DNA of 64,000 bases, taken from Phocoena phocoena. Taxonomy: Eukaryota > Chordata > Mammalia > Artiodactyla > Phocoenidae. The stretch is taken from the NCBI RefSeq assembly GCF_963924675.1, contig NW_027077402.1:2294001-2358000 (forward strand), given 5' to 3'. A program made the position numbers and the translations under genes. The notes under the pieces were generated by a model, which was given only the letters and a program-made list of their open reading frames with translations, was not told the DNA's origin and ran no database searches. Positions 46,855-59,900 of the stretch are shown one piece after another. The number at the start of each line of letters is the position of its first letter. Position 1 is the first letter of the stretch.

Positions 46855-49800
46855 CCTTAAACTGTTATCGTACCCTACCCTGTCCGCTAAACCGTCCCCG
46901 TACCCTAACCCTAACCCTAACCCTAACCCTAACCCTAACCCTTACCCGAAGCCTTACCCTAACCCATCCCGTAATCCTAACTCGTACGCTAACACTAACC
47001 CGTACCCTAACACGTACGCTCACCCTAAACCGTTATCGTACACTAACCTGTCCCCTAAATCATCTCCGTCCCCTAACCCTAACCCTAACCCTAACCCTAA
47101 ACCTAACCCTAACACTAACCCTTACCCAAAGCCTTACCCTATCCCGTCCACTAATCCTAACGCGTACGCTAAAATTAACCCATACCCTAACACGTACCCT
47201 CACCTTAAACTGTTATCGTACCCTAACCTGTCCGCTAAACCGTCCCCGTCCCCTAACCCTAACCCTAACCCTAACCCTAACCCTAACCCTTACCCAAAGC
47301 CTTACCCTAACCCGTCCCCTAATCCTACTCCGTAAGTTAACACTAACCAGCACCGTAACACGTACGCTCACCCTAAACTTTTATCTTACCCTACCGTGTC
47401 CCCTAAACCGTCCCCGTCCCCTAACACTAACCCTAACCCTAACCCTAACCCTAAAACTTACCCGAAGCCTTACCCTATCACATTCCCTAATCTTAAACCG
47501 TACGCTAACACTAACCCGTACCCTAACACGTACGCTCACCCTAAAGCGTTGTCGTACCCTAACATGTCCGCTAAACTGTCCCCATCCCCTAACCCTAACC
47601 CTATCCCTAACCCTAACCCTAACCCTTACCCGAAGCCTTACCCTAACCCGTCCCCTAATCCTAACCCGTACGATAAAACTAACCCATAGCCTAACACGTA
47701 CGCTCACCCTAAACCGTTGTCGTACCCTAACCGATCCTCTAAACGGTCCCCATCCCCCAACCCTAACCCCAACCCTAACCCTAAACATTACCCGCAGCCT
47801 TAGCCTAACCCGTGCCCTTAACCTAACCCGTACACTAACACTAACGAGTACCCTAACACATACGCTTACCTTAAAACCTTATCGTACACTAACATGTCCC
47901 CTAAACTGTCCCCGTCCTCTAAACCTAACCCTAACCCTAACCCTAACCCTAGATCTTAACCTAAGCCTTACGCTAACCCATCCCCTAATCCTAACCCGTA
48001 CGCTAACAGTAACCCGTACCCTAACCCATACGCTCACCCTAAACCGTTGTCATAAACTAACCTGTCCCCTAAACCGTTCCCGTCCCCTAACCCTAACCCT
48101 AAACCTAACCATAACCATAACCCTTACCCGAAGGCTTACCCTAACCCGTCCCCTAATCCTAACCTGTATGTTAACACTAACCAGTATCCTAACACGTATG
48201 CTCACCCTAAACCATTGTCGTACCCTAACCTGTCCCCTAAACCCTCCACGTCCCCTATCCCTAACCCTAACCCTAAACCTAACCCTAACCCTAACCCTAA
48301 CCCTTACCCGAAGCCTTACACTAACCCGTCCCCTAATCCTAAACCGTACGCTAACACTAACCCGTACCCTAACACGTACACTCACCCTAAACCACTGTCG
48401 TACCATAACCTGTTCCCTAAACCGTCCCCGTCCCCTAAAGCTAACCCTAACCCTAACCCTAACCCTTACCCGAAGCCTTACCCTAACCCGTCCCCTAATC
48501 CTAAATCGTATGCTAACATTAACCCGTACCCTAACACGTACGCTCACACTAAACCGTTGTCATACCCTAACCATTCCCCTAAACCGTCCCCATCCCCTAA
48601 ACCTAACCCTAATCCTAAACCTAACCCTAACCCTTACCCGAAGCCTTACCCTAACCCGACCACTAATCCTAACCCGTTCGCTAACACTATCCCATACCCT
48701 AACACGTACGCTCACCCTAAACCGTTGTCGTACCCTAACCTGTCCCCTAAGCCGTCCCCGTCCCCTAACCCTAACGCTAAACCTAACCCTAACCCTAACC
48801 CTTACCCGAAGCCTTACCATAACCCGTCCCTTAATCCTAACCTGTACGCTAACACTAACCGTTACCCTAACACGTACGCTCACCCTAAACCGTTGTCGTA
48901 CACTAACCTGTCCCCTAAACCATCCCCGTCCCCTAACACTAACCCTAACCCTAACCCTAACCCTAGCCCTTACCCTAAGCCTTACGCTACCCCGTCCCCT
49001 AATCCTAACCCGTACGCTAACAGTAACCCGTACCCTAACACGTACGCTCACCCTAAACCTTTGTCGTACCCTAACCTATCCTCTAAACCGTCCCCGTCCC
49101 CTAACCCTAACCCCAACCCTAACCCTAAACCTTACCCGCAGCCTTAGCCTAACCCGTGCCCTAAACCTAACCCGTACACTAACACTAACCAGTACCCTAA
49201 CACATACGCTTACCTTAAACCCTTGTCGTACACTAACATGTCCCATAAACTGTCCCCGTCCTCTAAACCTAACCCTAACCCTAACCCTAACCCTAACCCT
49301 AGCTCTTAACCTAAGCCTTACGCTAACCCATCCCCTAATCCTAACCTGTACGCTAACAGTAACCCGTACCCTAACCCGTACGCTCACCCTAAACCGTTGT
49401 CATAAATTAACCTGTCCCCTAAACCGTTCCCATCCCCTAACCCTAACCCTAACCATAACCATAACCATAACACTTACCCGAAGGCTTACCCTAACCCGTC
49501 CCCTAATCCTAACCTGTATGCTAACACTAACCCGTATCCTAACACGTATGCTCACCCTAAACCATTGTCGTACCCTAACCTGTCCCCTACACCGTCCGCG
49601 TCCCCTACCCCTAACCCTAACCCTAACACTAACCCTAACCCTAACCCTAACCCTTACCCGAAGCCTTACACTAACCCGTCCCCTAATACTAACCCGTACG
49701 CTAACACTAACCCGTACCCTAACACGTACGCTCACCCTAAACAATTGTCGTACCATAACCTGTTCCCTAAACCGTCCCCGTCCCCTAACCCTAACCCTAA

Positions 49801-50380
49801 CCCTAACCCTAACCCTTACCCGAAGCCTTACCCTAACCCATCCCCTAATCCTAACTCGAACGCTAACACTAACCCGTACCCTAACACGTAGGCTCATCCT
49901 AAACCGTTGTCGTACACTAAATTGTCCCTTAAACCATCCCCGTCCCGTAACCCTAACCCTAACCCTAACCCTTACCCAAAGCCTTAAACTAACCCGTCCA
50001 ATAATCCTAACGCGTATGCTAAAACTAACCATACCCTATCACATACGCTCATCTTAAACTGTTTTCGTACCCTAACCTGTCCCCTAAACAATCCCAGTCC
50101 CCTAACCCTAACCCTAACACTAACCCTAACCCTAACCCTTACCCGAAGCCTTACACTAACCCGTCCCTTAATCCTATTCCGTACGTTAACACTAACCCAT
50201 ACCCTAAAACGTACGCTCACACTAAACCGTTGTTGTACCCTAAACTTTCACCTAAACCGTCCCTGTCCCCTAACCCTAACCCTAACACTAACCCTAAACC
50301 TTACATGAAGCCTTACCCTAACCCGTCCCCTAATCCTAACCCGTACGCTAACAATAACCCATACCCTAACACGTACGCTC
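46855..50380. repeat. 3.53-kb duplicated segment, copy A
   Basis: Starts around ACGCTCACCTTAAACTG at about 46,850 and matches copy B at an offset of 3,527 bp (3,526 bp after about 48,555). Rare variants are shared in order: CACCGTAACACG at 47,350 / 50,879, CCCCCAACC at 47,755 / 51,290 and GAAGGCTTACC at 48,130 / 51,658. Confidence 0.9.
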
Positions 50381-53300
50381 ACCTTAAACTGTTATCGTAC
50401 CCTACCCTGTCCGCTAAACCGTCCCCGTACCCTAACCCTAACCCTAACCCTAACCCTAACCCTAACCCTTACCCGAAGCCTTACCCTAACCCATCCCGTA
50501 ATCCTAACTCGTACGCTAACACTAACCCGTACCCTAACACGTACGCTCACCCTAAACCGTTATCGTACACTAACCTGTCCCCTAAATCATCTCCGTCCCC
50601 TAACCCTAACCCTAACCCTAACCCTAAACCTAACCCTAACACTAACCCTTACCCAAAGCCTTACCCTATCCCGTCCACTAATCCTAACGCGTACGCTAAA
50701 ATTAACCCATACCCTAACACGTACCCTCACCTTAAACTGTTATCGTACCCTAACCTGTCCGCTAAACCGTCCCCGTCCCCTAACCCTAACCCTAACCCTA
50801 ACCCTAACCCTAACCCTTACCCAAAGCCTTACCCTAACCCGTCCCCTAATCCTACTCCGTACGTTAACACTAACCAGCACCGTAACACGTACGCTCACCC
50901 TAAACTTTTATCTTACCCTACCGTGTCCCCTAAACCGTCCCCGTCCCCTAACACTAACCCTAACCCTAACCCTAACCCTAAAACTTACCCGAAGCCTTAC
51001 CCTATCACATTCCCTAATCTTAAACCGTACGCTAACACTAACCCGTACCCTAACACGTACGCTCACCCTAAAGCGTTGTCGTACCCTAACATGTCCGCTA
51101 AACTGTCCCCATCCCCTAACCCTAACCCTATCCCTAACCCTAACCCTAACCCTTACCCGAAGCCTTACCCTAACCCGTCCCCTAATCCTAACCCGTACGA
51201 TAAAACTAACCCATAGCCTAACACGTACGCTCACCCTAAACCGTTGTCGTACCCTAACCGATCCTCTAAACGGTCCCCATCCCCCAACCCTAACCCCAAC
51301 CCTAACCCTAAACATTACCCGCAGCCTTAGCCTAACCCATGCCCTTAACCTAACCCGTACACTAACACTAACGAGTACCCTAACACATACGCTTACCTTA
51401 AACCCTTATCGTACACTAACATGTCCCCTAAACTGTCCCCGTCCTCTAAACCTAACCCTAACCCTAACCCTAACCCTAGCTCTTAACCTAAGCCTTACGC
51501 TAACCCATCCCCTAATCCTAACCCGTACGCTAACAGTAACCCGTACCCTAACCCATACGCTCACCCTAAACCGTTGTCATAAACTAACCTGTCCCCTAAA
51601 CCGTTCCCGTCCCCTAACCCTAACCCTAAACCTAACCATAACCATAACCCTTACCCGAAGGCTTACCCTAACCCGTCCCCTAATCCTAACCTGTATGTTA
51701 ACACTAACCCGTATCCTAACACGTATGCTCACCCTAAACCATTGTCGTACCCTAACCTGTCCCCTAAACCCTCCGCGTCCCCTATCCCTAACCCTAACCC
51801 TAAACCTAACCCTAACCCTAACCCTAACCCTTACCCGAAGCCTTACACTAACCCGTCCCCTAATCCTAAACCGTACGCTAACACTAACCCGTACCCTAAC
51901 ACGTACACTCACCCTAAACCACTGTCGTACCATAACCTGTTCCCTAAACCGTCCCCGTCCCCTAAAGCTAACCCTAACCCTAACCCTAACCCTTACCCGA
52001 AGCCTTACCCTAACCCGTCCCCTAATCCTAAATCGTATGCTAACATTAACCCGTACCCTAACACGTACGCTCACACTAAACCGTTTCATACCCTAACCAT
52101 TCCCCTAAACCGTCCCCATCCCCTAAACCTAACCCTAATCCTAAACCTAACCCTAACCCTTACCCGAAGCCTTACCCTAACCCGACCATTAATCCTAACC
52201 CGTTCGCTAACACTATCCCATACCCTAACACGTACGCTCACCCTAAACCGTTGTCGTACCCTAACCTGTCCCCTAAGCCGTCCCCGTCCCCTAAACCTAA
52301 CGCTAAACCTAACCCTAACCCTAACCCTTACCCGAAGCCTTACCATAACCCGTCCCTTAATCCTAACCTGTACGCTAACACTAACCGTTACCCTAACACG
52401 TACGCTCACCCTAAACCGTTGTCGTACACTAACCTGTCCCCTAAACCATCCCCGTCCCCTAACACTAACCCTAACCCTAACCCTAACCCTAGCCCTTACC
52501 CTAAGCCTTACGCTACCCCGTCCCCTAATCCTAACCCGTACGCTAACAGTAACCCGTACCCTAACACGTACGCTCACCCTAAACCTTTGTCGTACCCTAA
52601 CCTATCCTCTAAACCGTCCCCGTCCCCTAACCCTAACCCCAACCCTAACCCTAAACCTTACCCGCAGCCTTAGCCTAACCCGTGCCCTAAACCTAACCCG
52701 TACACTAACACTAACCAGTACCCTAACACATACGCTTACCTTAAACCCTTGTCGTACACTAACATGTCCCATAAACTGTCCCCGTCCTCTAAACCTAACC
52801 CTAACCCTAACCCTAACCCTAACCCTAGCTCTTAACCTAAGCCTTACGCTAACCCATCCCCTAATCCTAACCCGTACGCTAACAGTAACCCGTACCCTAA
52901 CCCGTACGCTCACCCTAAACCGTTGTCATAAATTAACCTGTCCCCTAAACCGTTCCCATCCCCTAACCCTAACCCTAACCATAACCATAACCATAACACT
53001 TACCCGAAGGCTTACCCTAACCCGTCCCCTAATCCTAACCTGTATGCTAACACTAACCCGTATCCTAACACGTATGCTCACCCTAAACCATTGTCGTACC
53101 CTAACCTGTCCCCTACACCGTCCGCGTCCCCTACCCCTAACCCTAACCCTAACACTAACCCTAACCCTAACCCTAACCCTTACCCGAAGCCTTACACTAA
53201 CCCGTCCCCTAATACTAACCCGTACGCTAACACTAACCCGTACCCTAACACGTACGCTCACCCTAAACAATTGTCGTACCATAACCTGTTCCCTAAACCG

Positions 53301-53907
53301 TCCCCGTCCCCTAACCCTAACCCTAACCCTAACCCTAACCCTTACCCGAAGCCTTACCCTAACCCATCCCCTAATCCTAACTCGAACGCTAACACTAACC
53401 CGTACCCTAACACGTAGGCTCATCCTAAACCGTTGTCGTACACTAAATTGTCCCTTAAACCATCCCCGTCCCGTAACCCTAACCCTAACCCTAACCCTTA
53501 CCCAAAGCCTTAAACTAACCCGTCCACTAATCCTAACGCGTATGCTAAAACTAACCATACCCTATCACATACGCTCATCTTAAACTGTTTTCGTACCCTA
53601 ACCTGTCCCCTAAACAATCCCAGTCCCCTAACCCTAACCCTAACACTAACCCTAACCCTAACCCTTACCCGAAGCCTTACACTAACCCGTCCCTTAATCC
53701 TATTCCGTACGTTAACACTAACCCATACCCTAAAACGTACGCTCACACTAAACCGTTGTTGTACCCTAAACTTTCACCTAAACCGTCCCTGTCCCCTAAC
53801 CCTAACCCTAACACTAACCCTAAACCTTACATGAAGCCTTACCCTAACCCGTCCCCTAATCCTAACCCGTACGCTAACAATAACCCATACCCTAACACGT
53901 ACGCTCA
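50381..53907. repeat. 3.53-kb duplicated segment, copy B
   Basis: Directly follows copy A in the same orientation. Only scattered single-base differences were seen (for example CCGTAAGTT in A versus CCGTACGTT in B near 47,333 / 50,860). There is also a one-base deletion in B at about 52,084 (CCGTTTCATA versus CCGTTGTCATA), which shifts the open frame there. After about 53,907 the text diverges (ACTAAACGATTG versus CTTAAACTGTTA). Confidence 0.9.
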
Positions 53908-56900
53908 CACTAAACGATTGTCGTACCCTAACCTGTCCCCTACACTGTCCCCGTCCCCTAACCCTAACCCTAACCCTAACCCTAACCCTTACCCGAAGCC
54001 TTACACTAACCCGTCACCTAATCCTAACGCGTACGCTAACACTAACCAGAACCCTAACACGTACGCTCAACCTAAACCGTTGTCGTACCCTAACCTGTCC
54101 CCTAAAACGTCCCCATCCCCTAACCCTAACCCTAGCCCTAACTCTAACCCTAACCCTTACCCGAAACCTTACCCTAACCCGTCCGCTAATCCTAACGCGT
54201 ACGCTAACACTAACCAGTACCCTAACACGTACGCTCACCCTAAACCGTTGTCGTAACCTAACCTGTCCCCTAAACCGTCCCCATCCCCTAACCCTAACCC
54301 TAATCCTAACTCTAACCCTAACCCTTACCCGAAGCCTTACCCTAGCCCGTCACTTAATCCTAACCCGTACGCTAACACTAACCCGTACCCTAACACGTAT
54401 GCTCACCCTAAACTTTGTCTTACCCTAACCTGTCCCCTAAACCGTCCCCGTCCCCGTCCCCATCCCCTAACCCTAACCCTAACCCTACCCCTAAACCTTA
54501 CCCGAAGCCTTACCCTAACCCATCCCCTAATCCTAAACCGTACGCTAACACTAACCCGTACCTTTACACGTACGCTCACCCTAAACCGTTGTCGTAACCT
54601 AACGTGTCCCCTAAACCGTCCCTGTCCCCTAACACAAACCCTAGCCCTAACCCTAACCCTAACCCTTACCCGAAGTCTTACCCTACACATTCCCTAATCC
54701 TAACCCGTACGCTAACACTAACCAATAACCTAACACGTACACTCACCCTAAACCGTTGTCGTACACTAACATGTCCGCTAAACCGTCCCCGTCCTCTAAC
54801 CCTAACCCTAACCCTAACCCTGACCCTTACCCGAAGCCTTACGCTAACCCGTCCCCTAATCCTAACCCGTACGCTAAAACTAACCCATACCCTAACACGT
54901 ACGCTCACTCTAAACCGTTGTCGTACCCTGACCTATCCTCTAAACCGTGCCCGTCCCCTAACCCTAACCCCAACCCTAACCCTAACCCTTACCCGCAGAC
55001 TTACCCTAACAGGTGCCCTAAATCTAACCCGTACACTAACACTAACCAGTACCCTAACACGTACGCTTAATCTAAACCCTTGTCGTACACTAACCTGTCC
55101 CCTAAACAGTCCCCGTCCTCTAACCCTAACCCTAACCCTTACCCTAACCCTAGCCCTTAACCTAAGCCTTACGCTAACCCGTCCCCTAATCCTAACCCGT
55201 ACGCTAACAGTAACCCATACCCTAACACGTACGCTCACCCTAAACCGTTGTTGTACCCTAAACTATCCCCTAAACCGTCCCCGTCCCCTAACCCTAATCC
55301 TAATACTAACCCTAAACCTTACGCGAAGCCTTACCCTAACCCGTCCCCTAATCCTAACCCGTACGCTAACAATAACCCGTACCCTAACACGTACGCTCAC
55401 ACTAAACCATTATCGTACCCTAAACTGTCCCCTAAACCGTCCCCGTCCCCGTCCCCTAACCCTAACCCTAACTCTAACCCTAACCCTTACCTGAAGACTT
55501 ACCCTAACCCGTCCCCTAATCCTAACGCGTACGCTCACACTAACCAGTACCCTAACACGTACGCTTAATCTAAACCCTTGTCGTACACTAACCTGTCCCC
55601 TAAACAGTCCCCGTCCTCTAACCCTAACCCTAACCCTTACCCTAACCCTAGCCCTTACACTAAGCCTTACGCTAACCCGTCCCCTAATCCTAACCCGTAC
55701 GCTAACAGTAACCCATACCCTAACACGTACGCTCACCCTAAACCGTTGTCGTACACTAACCTGTCCCCTAAACCATCCCCGTCCCCTAACTCTAACCCTA
55801 ACCCTAACCCTAAACCTAAACCTTACCCAAAGCCTTACCCTAACCCGTCCACTAATCCTAACGCGTAAGCTAAAACTAACCCATACCCTAACACGTACTC
55901 ACCTTAAACTGTTATCGTACCCTAACCTGTCCCCTAAACCGTTCCCGTCCCCTAAACCTAACCGTAAACCTAACCCTAACCCTAACCCTTACCCGAAGCC
56001 TTACCCTAACCTGTCCCCTAATCCTACTGCGTACGTTAACACTAACCCGTACCCTAACACGTACGCTCGCCCTAAACCGTTGTTGTACCCTAAACTGTCC
56101 CCTAAACCATCCCGTCCCCTAACCCTAACCCTAACACTAACCCTAAAACTTACCCGAAGCCTTACCCTAACCCGTCCCCTAATACTAACCCGTACGCTAA
56201 CAATAACCCGTACCCTAACACGTACGCTCAAACTAAACCATTATCGTACCCTATCCTGTCCCCTAAACCGTCCCCGTCCCCTATTCCTAACCCTAACCCT
56301 AAACCTAATCCTTACCCGAAGCCTTACACTAACACGTAGCCTAATCCTAACACGTACGCTAACACTAACCAGTACCCTAACACGTACGCTCACCCTAAAC
56401 CGTTGTCGTACCCTAACATGTCCCCTAAACTATCCCCGTCCCCTAACCCTAACCCTAACCCTAACCATTACCCGAAGCCTTACCCTAACCCGTCCCCTAA
56501 CCCTAACCCGTACGCTAAAACTAACCCATACCCTAACACGTACGCTCACCCTAAACCGTTGTCGTACCCTAACCTATCCTCTAAACCGTCCCCGTCCCCT
56601 AACCCTAACCCCAACACTAACCCTAACCCTTACCCGCAGCATTACCCTAACCCGTGCTCTAAACCTAACCCGTACACTAACACTAACCAGTACCCTAACA
56701 CGTACGCTTAACCTAAATCCTTGTCGTACACTATCCTGTCCCCTAAACTGTCCCCGTCCTCTAACCCTAACCCTAACCCTAACCCTAACCCTAGCACTTA
56801 CCCTAAGCCTTACGCTAACCCGTCCCTTAATCCTAACCCGTACGCTAACAGAAACCCGTACTCTAACACGTACGCTCACCCTAAACCGTTGTCATAACCT

Positions 56901-59900
56901 AACCTGTCCCCTAAACCGTTCCCATCCCCTAACCCTAACCCTAACCCTAACCCTAACCATAACCCTTATCCGAAGCCTTACCCTAACCCGTCCCATAATC
57001 CTAACCCGTACGCTAAACATAACACGTACCCTAACATGTACGCTCACACTAAACCATTGTCGTACCCTAACCTGTCCCCTAAACTGTCCCCGTCCCGTAA
57101 CCCTAACCCTAACCCTAACCCTAACCCTTACCCGAAGCCTTACACTAAACCGTCCCCTAATCCTAACACGTACGCTAACACTAAACAATACCCTAACACG
57201 TACGCACACCCTAAATCGTTGTCATACCCTAACCTGTCCCATAAAACGTCCCCATCCCCTAACCCTAACCCTAGACCTAACTCTAACCCTAACCCTTACC
57301 CAAAGCCTTACCCTAGCCCGTCACATAATCCTAACGCGTATGGTAACACTAAACATTACCCTAACACGTACGCTCACCCTAAACCGTTGTCGTACCCTAA
57401 CGTGTCCCCTAAACCGTCCCCATCCCCTAACCCTAACCCTAACCCTAACTCTAACCCTAACCCTTACCCGAAGCCTTACCCTAACCTGTCCCCTAATTCT
57501 AACCTGTACGCTAACACTAACACGTACCCTAACACGTACGCTCACCCTAAACCTTTGTCTTACCCTAACCTGTCACCTAAACCGTCCCCGTCCCCGTCCC
57601 CATCCCCTAACCCTAAACCTACCCCTAAACCTTACCCAAAGCCTTACCCTAACCCGTCCCCTAATCTTAACCCGTACGCTAACACTAATCCGTACCTTAA
57701 CACGTACGCTCACCCTAAACCTTTGTCTTAACCTAACGTGTCCGCTAAACCGTCCCCGTCCCCTAACACTAACCCTAACCCTAACCCTAACCCTAACCCT
57801 TACGCAAAGCCTTACCCTAACACATTACCTAATCCTAAACCGTACGCTAACACTAACCCGTACCCTAACACGTACGCTCACCCTAAACCGTTGTCGTACC
57901 CTAACATGTCCCCTAAACCGTTCCCGTCACCTAACCCTAACCCTAACCCTAACCCTAACCCTTACCCGAAGCCTTACCCTAACCCGTGCCCTAAACCTAA
58001 CCCGTACACTAACACGAACCAGTACCCTAACACGTACGCTTAACCTAAACCCTTGTCGTACACTAACCTGTCACCTAAACTGTCCCCGTCATCTAACCCT
58101 AACCCTAACCCTAACCCTAGCCCTTACCCTAAGCCTTATGCTAACCCGTCCCCTAATCCTAACCCGTACGCTAACAGTAACCCGTACCCTAACACGTACA
58201 CTCACCCTAAACATTTGTCTCACCCTAACCTGTCCCCTAAACCGTCCCCGTCCCCGTCCCAATCCCCTAAACCTAACCCTAACCCTACCCCTAACCCTTA
58301 CCCAAAGCCTTACCCTAACCCGTCCCCTAATCCTAACCCGTACGCTAACACTAACCCATACCTTAACACGTAGGCTGATCCTAAACCGTTGTCGTAACCT
58401 AACGTGTCCCCTAAACCGTCCCCGTCCCCTAACACTAACCCTAACCCTAACCCTAAACCTAACCCTTACCCGAAGCCTTACCCTAACACATTCCCTAATC
58501 CTAAACCGTACGCTAACAGTAACCCGTACCCTAACACGTACGCTCACGCAAAACCGTTGTTGTACTGTAACATGTCCCCTAAACCGTCCCCATCCCCTAA
58601 CCCTAACCCTAACCCTAACCCTAACCCTACCCCTTACCCGAAGCCTTACCCTAACCCGTCCCCTAATCCTAAACCGTACGCTAAAACTAACCCATACCCT
58701 AACACGTACGCTCACCCTAAACCGTTGTCGTACCCTAACCTATCCTCTAAACAGTCCCCGTCCACTAACCCTAAACCCAACACTAAACCTAACCCTTACC
58801 CGCAGCCTTAACCTAACCTGTGCCCTAAACCTAACCCGTACACTAACACTAACCAGTACCCTAACACGTACGCTTAACCTAAACCCTTTTCGTACACTAA
58901 CCTGTCCCCTAATCTGTCCCCGTCCTCTAACCATAACCCTAACCCTAACCCTAGCCCTTATCCTAAGCCTTACGCTAACCCGTCCCCTAATCCTAACCCG
59001 TACGCTAACAGTAACCCGTACCCTAACACGTACGCTCACCCTAAACCGTTGTCATAACCTAACCTGTCCCCTAAACAATTCCTGTCCCCTAAACCTAACA
59101 CTAACCCTAACCCTAAACATAACCCTTACCCAAAGCCTTACCCTAACCCGTCCCCTAATCCTAACCTGTATGCTAACACTAACCCGTACCCTAACACGTA
59201 CACTCACCCTAAAACATTGTCGTACCCTAACCTGTCCCCTAAACCGTCCGAGTCCCCTAACCCTAACCCTAACCCTAACTCTAACCCTAACCCTTACCCG
59301 AAGCCTTACACTAACCCGTCCCCTAATCCTAACCCGTACGATAACACTAACCCGTACCCTAACACGTACGCTCAACCTAAACCATTGTCGTACCATAACC
59401 TATTCCCTAAACCTGTTCCCTAAACCGTCCCTGTCCCCTAAACCTAACCCTAACCCTAACACTAACCCTTACCCGAAGCCTTACCCTAACCCATCCCCTA
59501 ATCCTAACGCGTACGCTAACACTAACCCATACCCTAACACGTAGGCTCACCCTAAACCGTTGTCGTACACTAACCTGTCCCCTAAACCATTCCCGTCCCC
59601 TAACCCTAACCCTAACCATAACCCTAACCCTTACCCGAAGACTTACCCTAACCCGTCCCCTAATCCTAACGCGTACGCTCACACTAACCAGTACCCTAAC
59701 ACGTACGCTTAATCTAAACCCTTGTCGTACACTAACCTGTCCCCTAAACAGTCCCCGTCTTCTAACCCTAACCCTAACCCTTACCCTAACCCTAGCCCTT
59801 ACACTAAGCCTTACGCTAACCCGTCCCCTAATCCTAACCCGTACGCTAACAGTAACCCATACCCTAACACGTACACTCACCATAAACCGTTGTCGTACAC

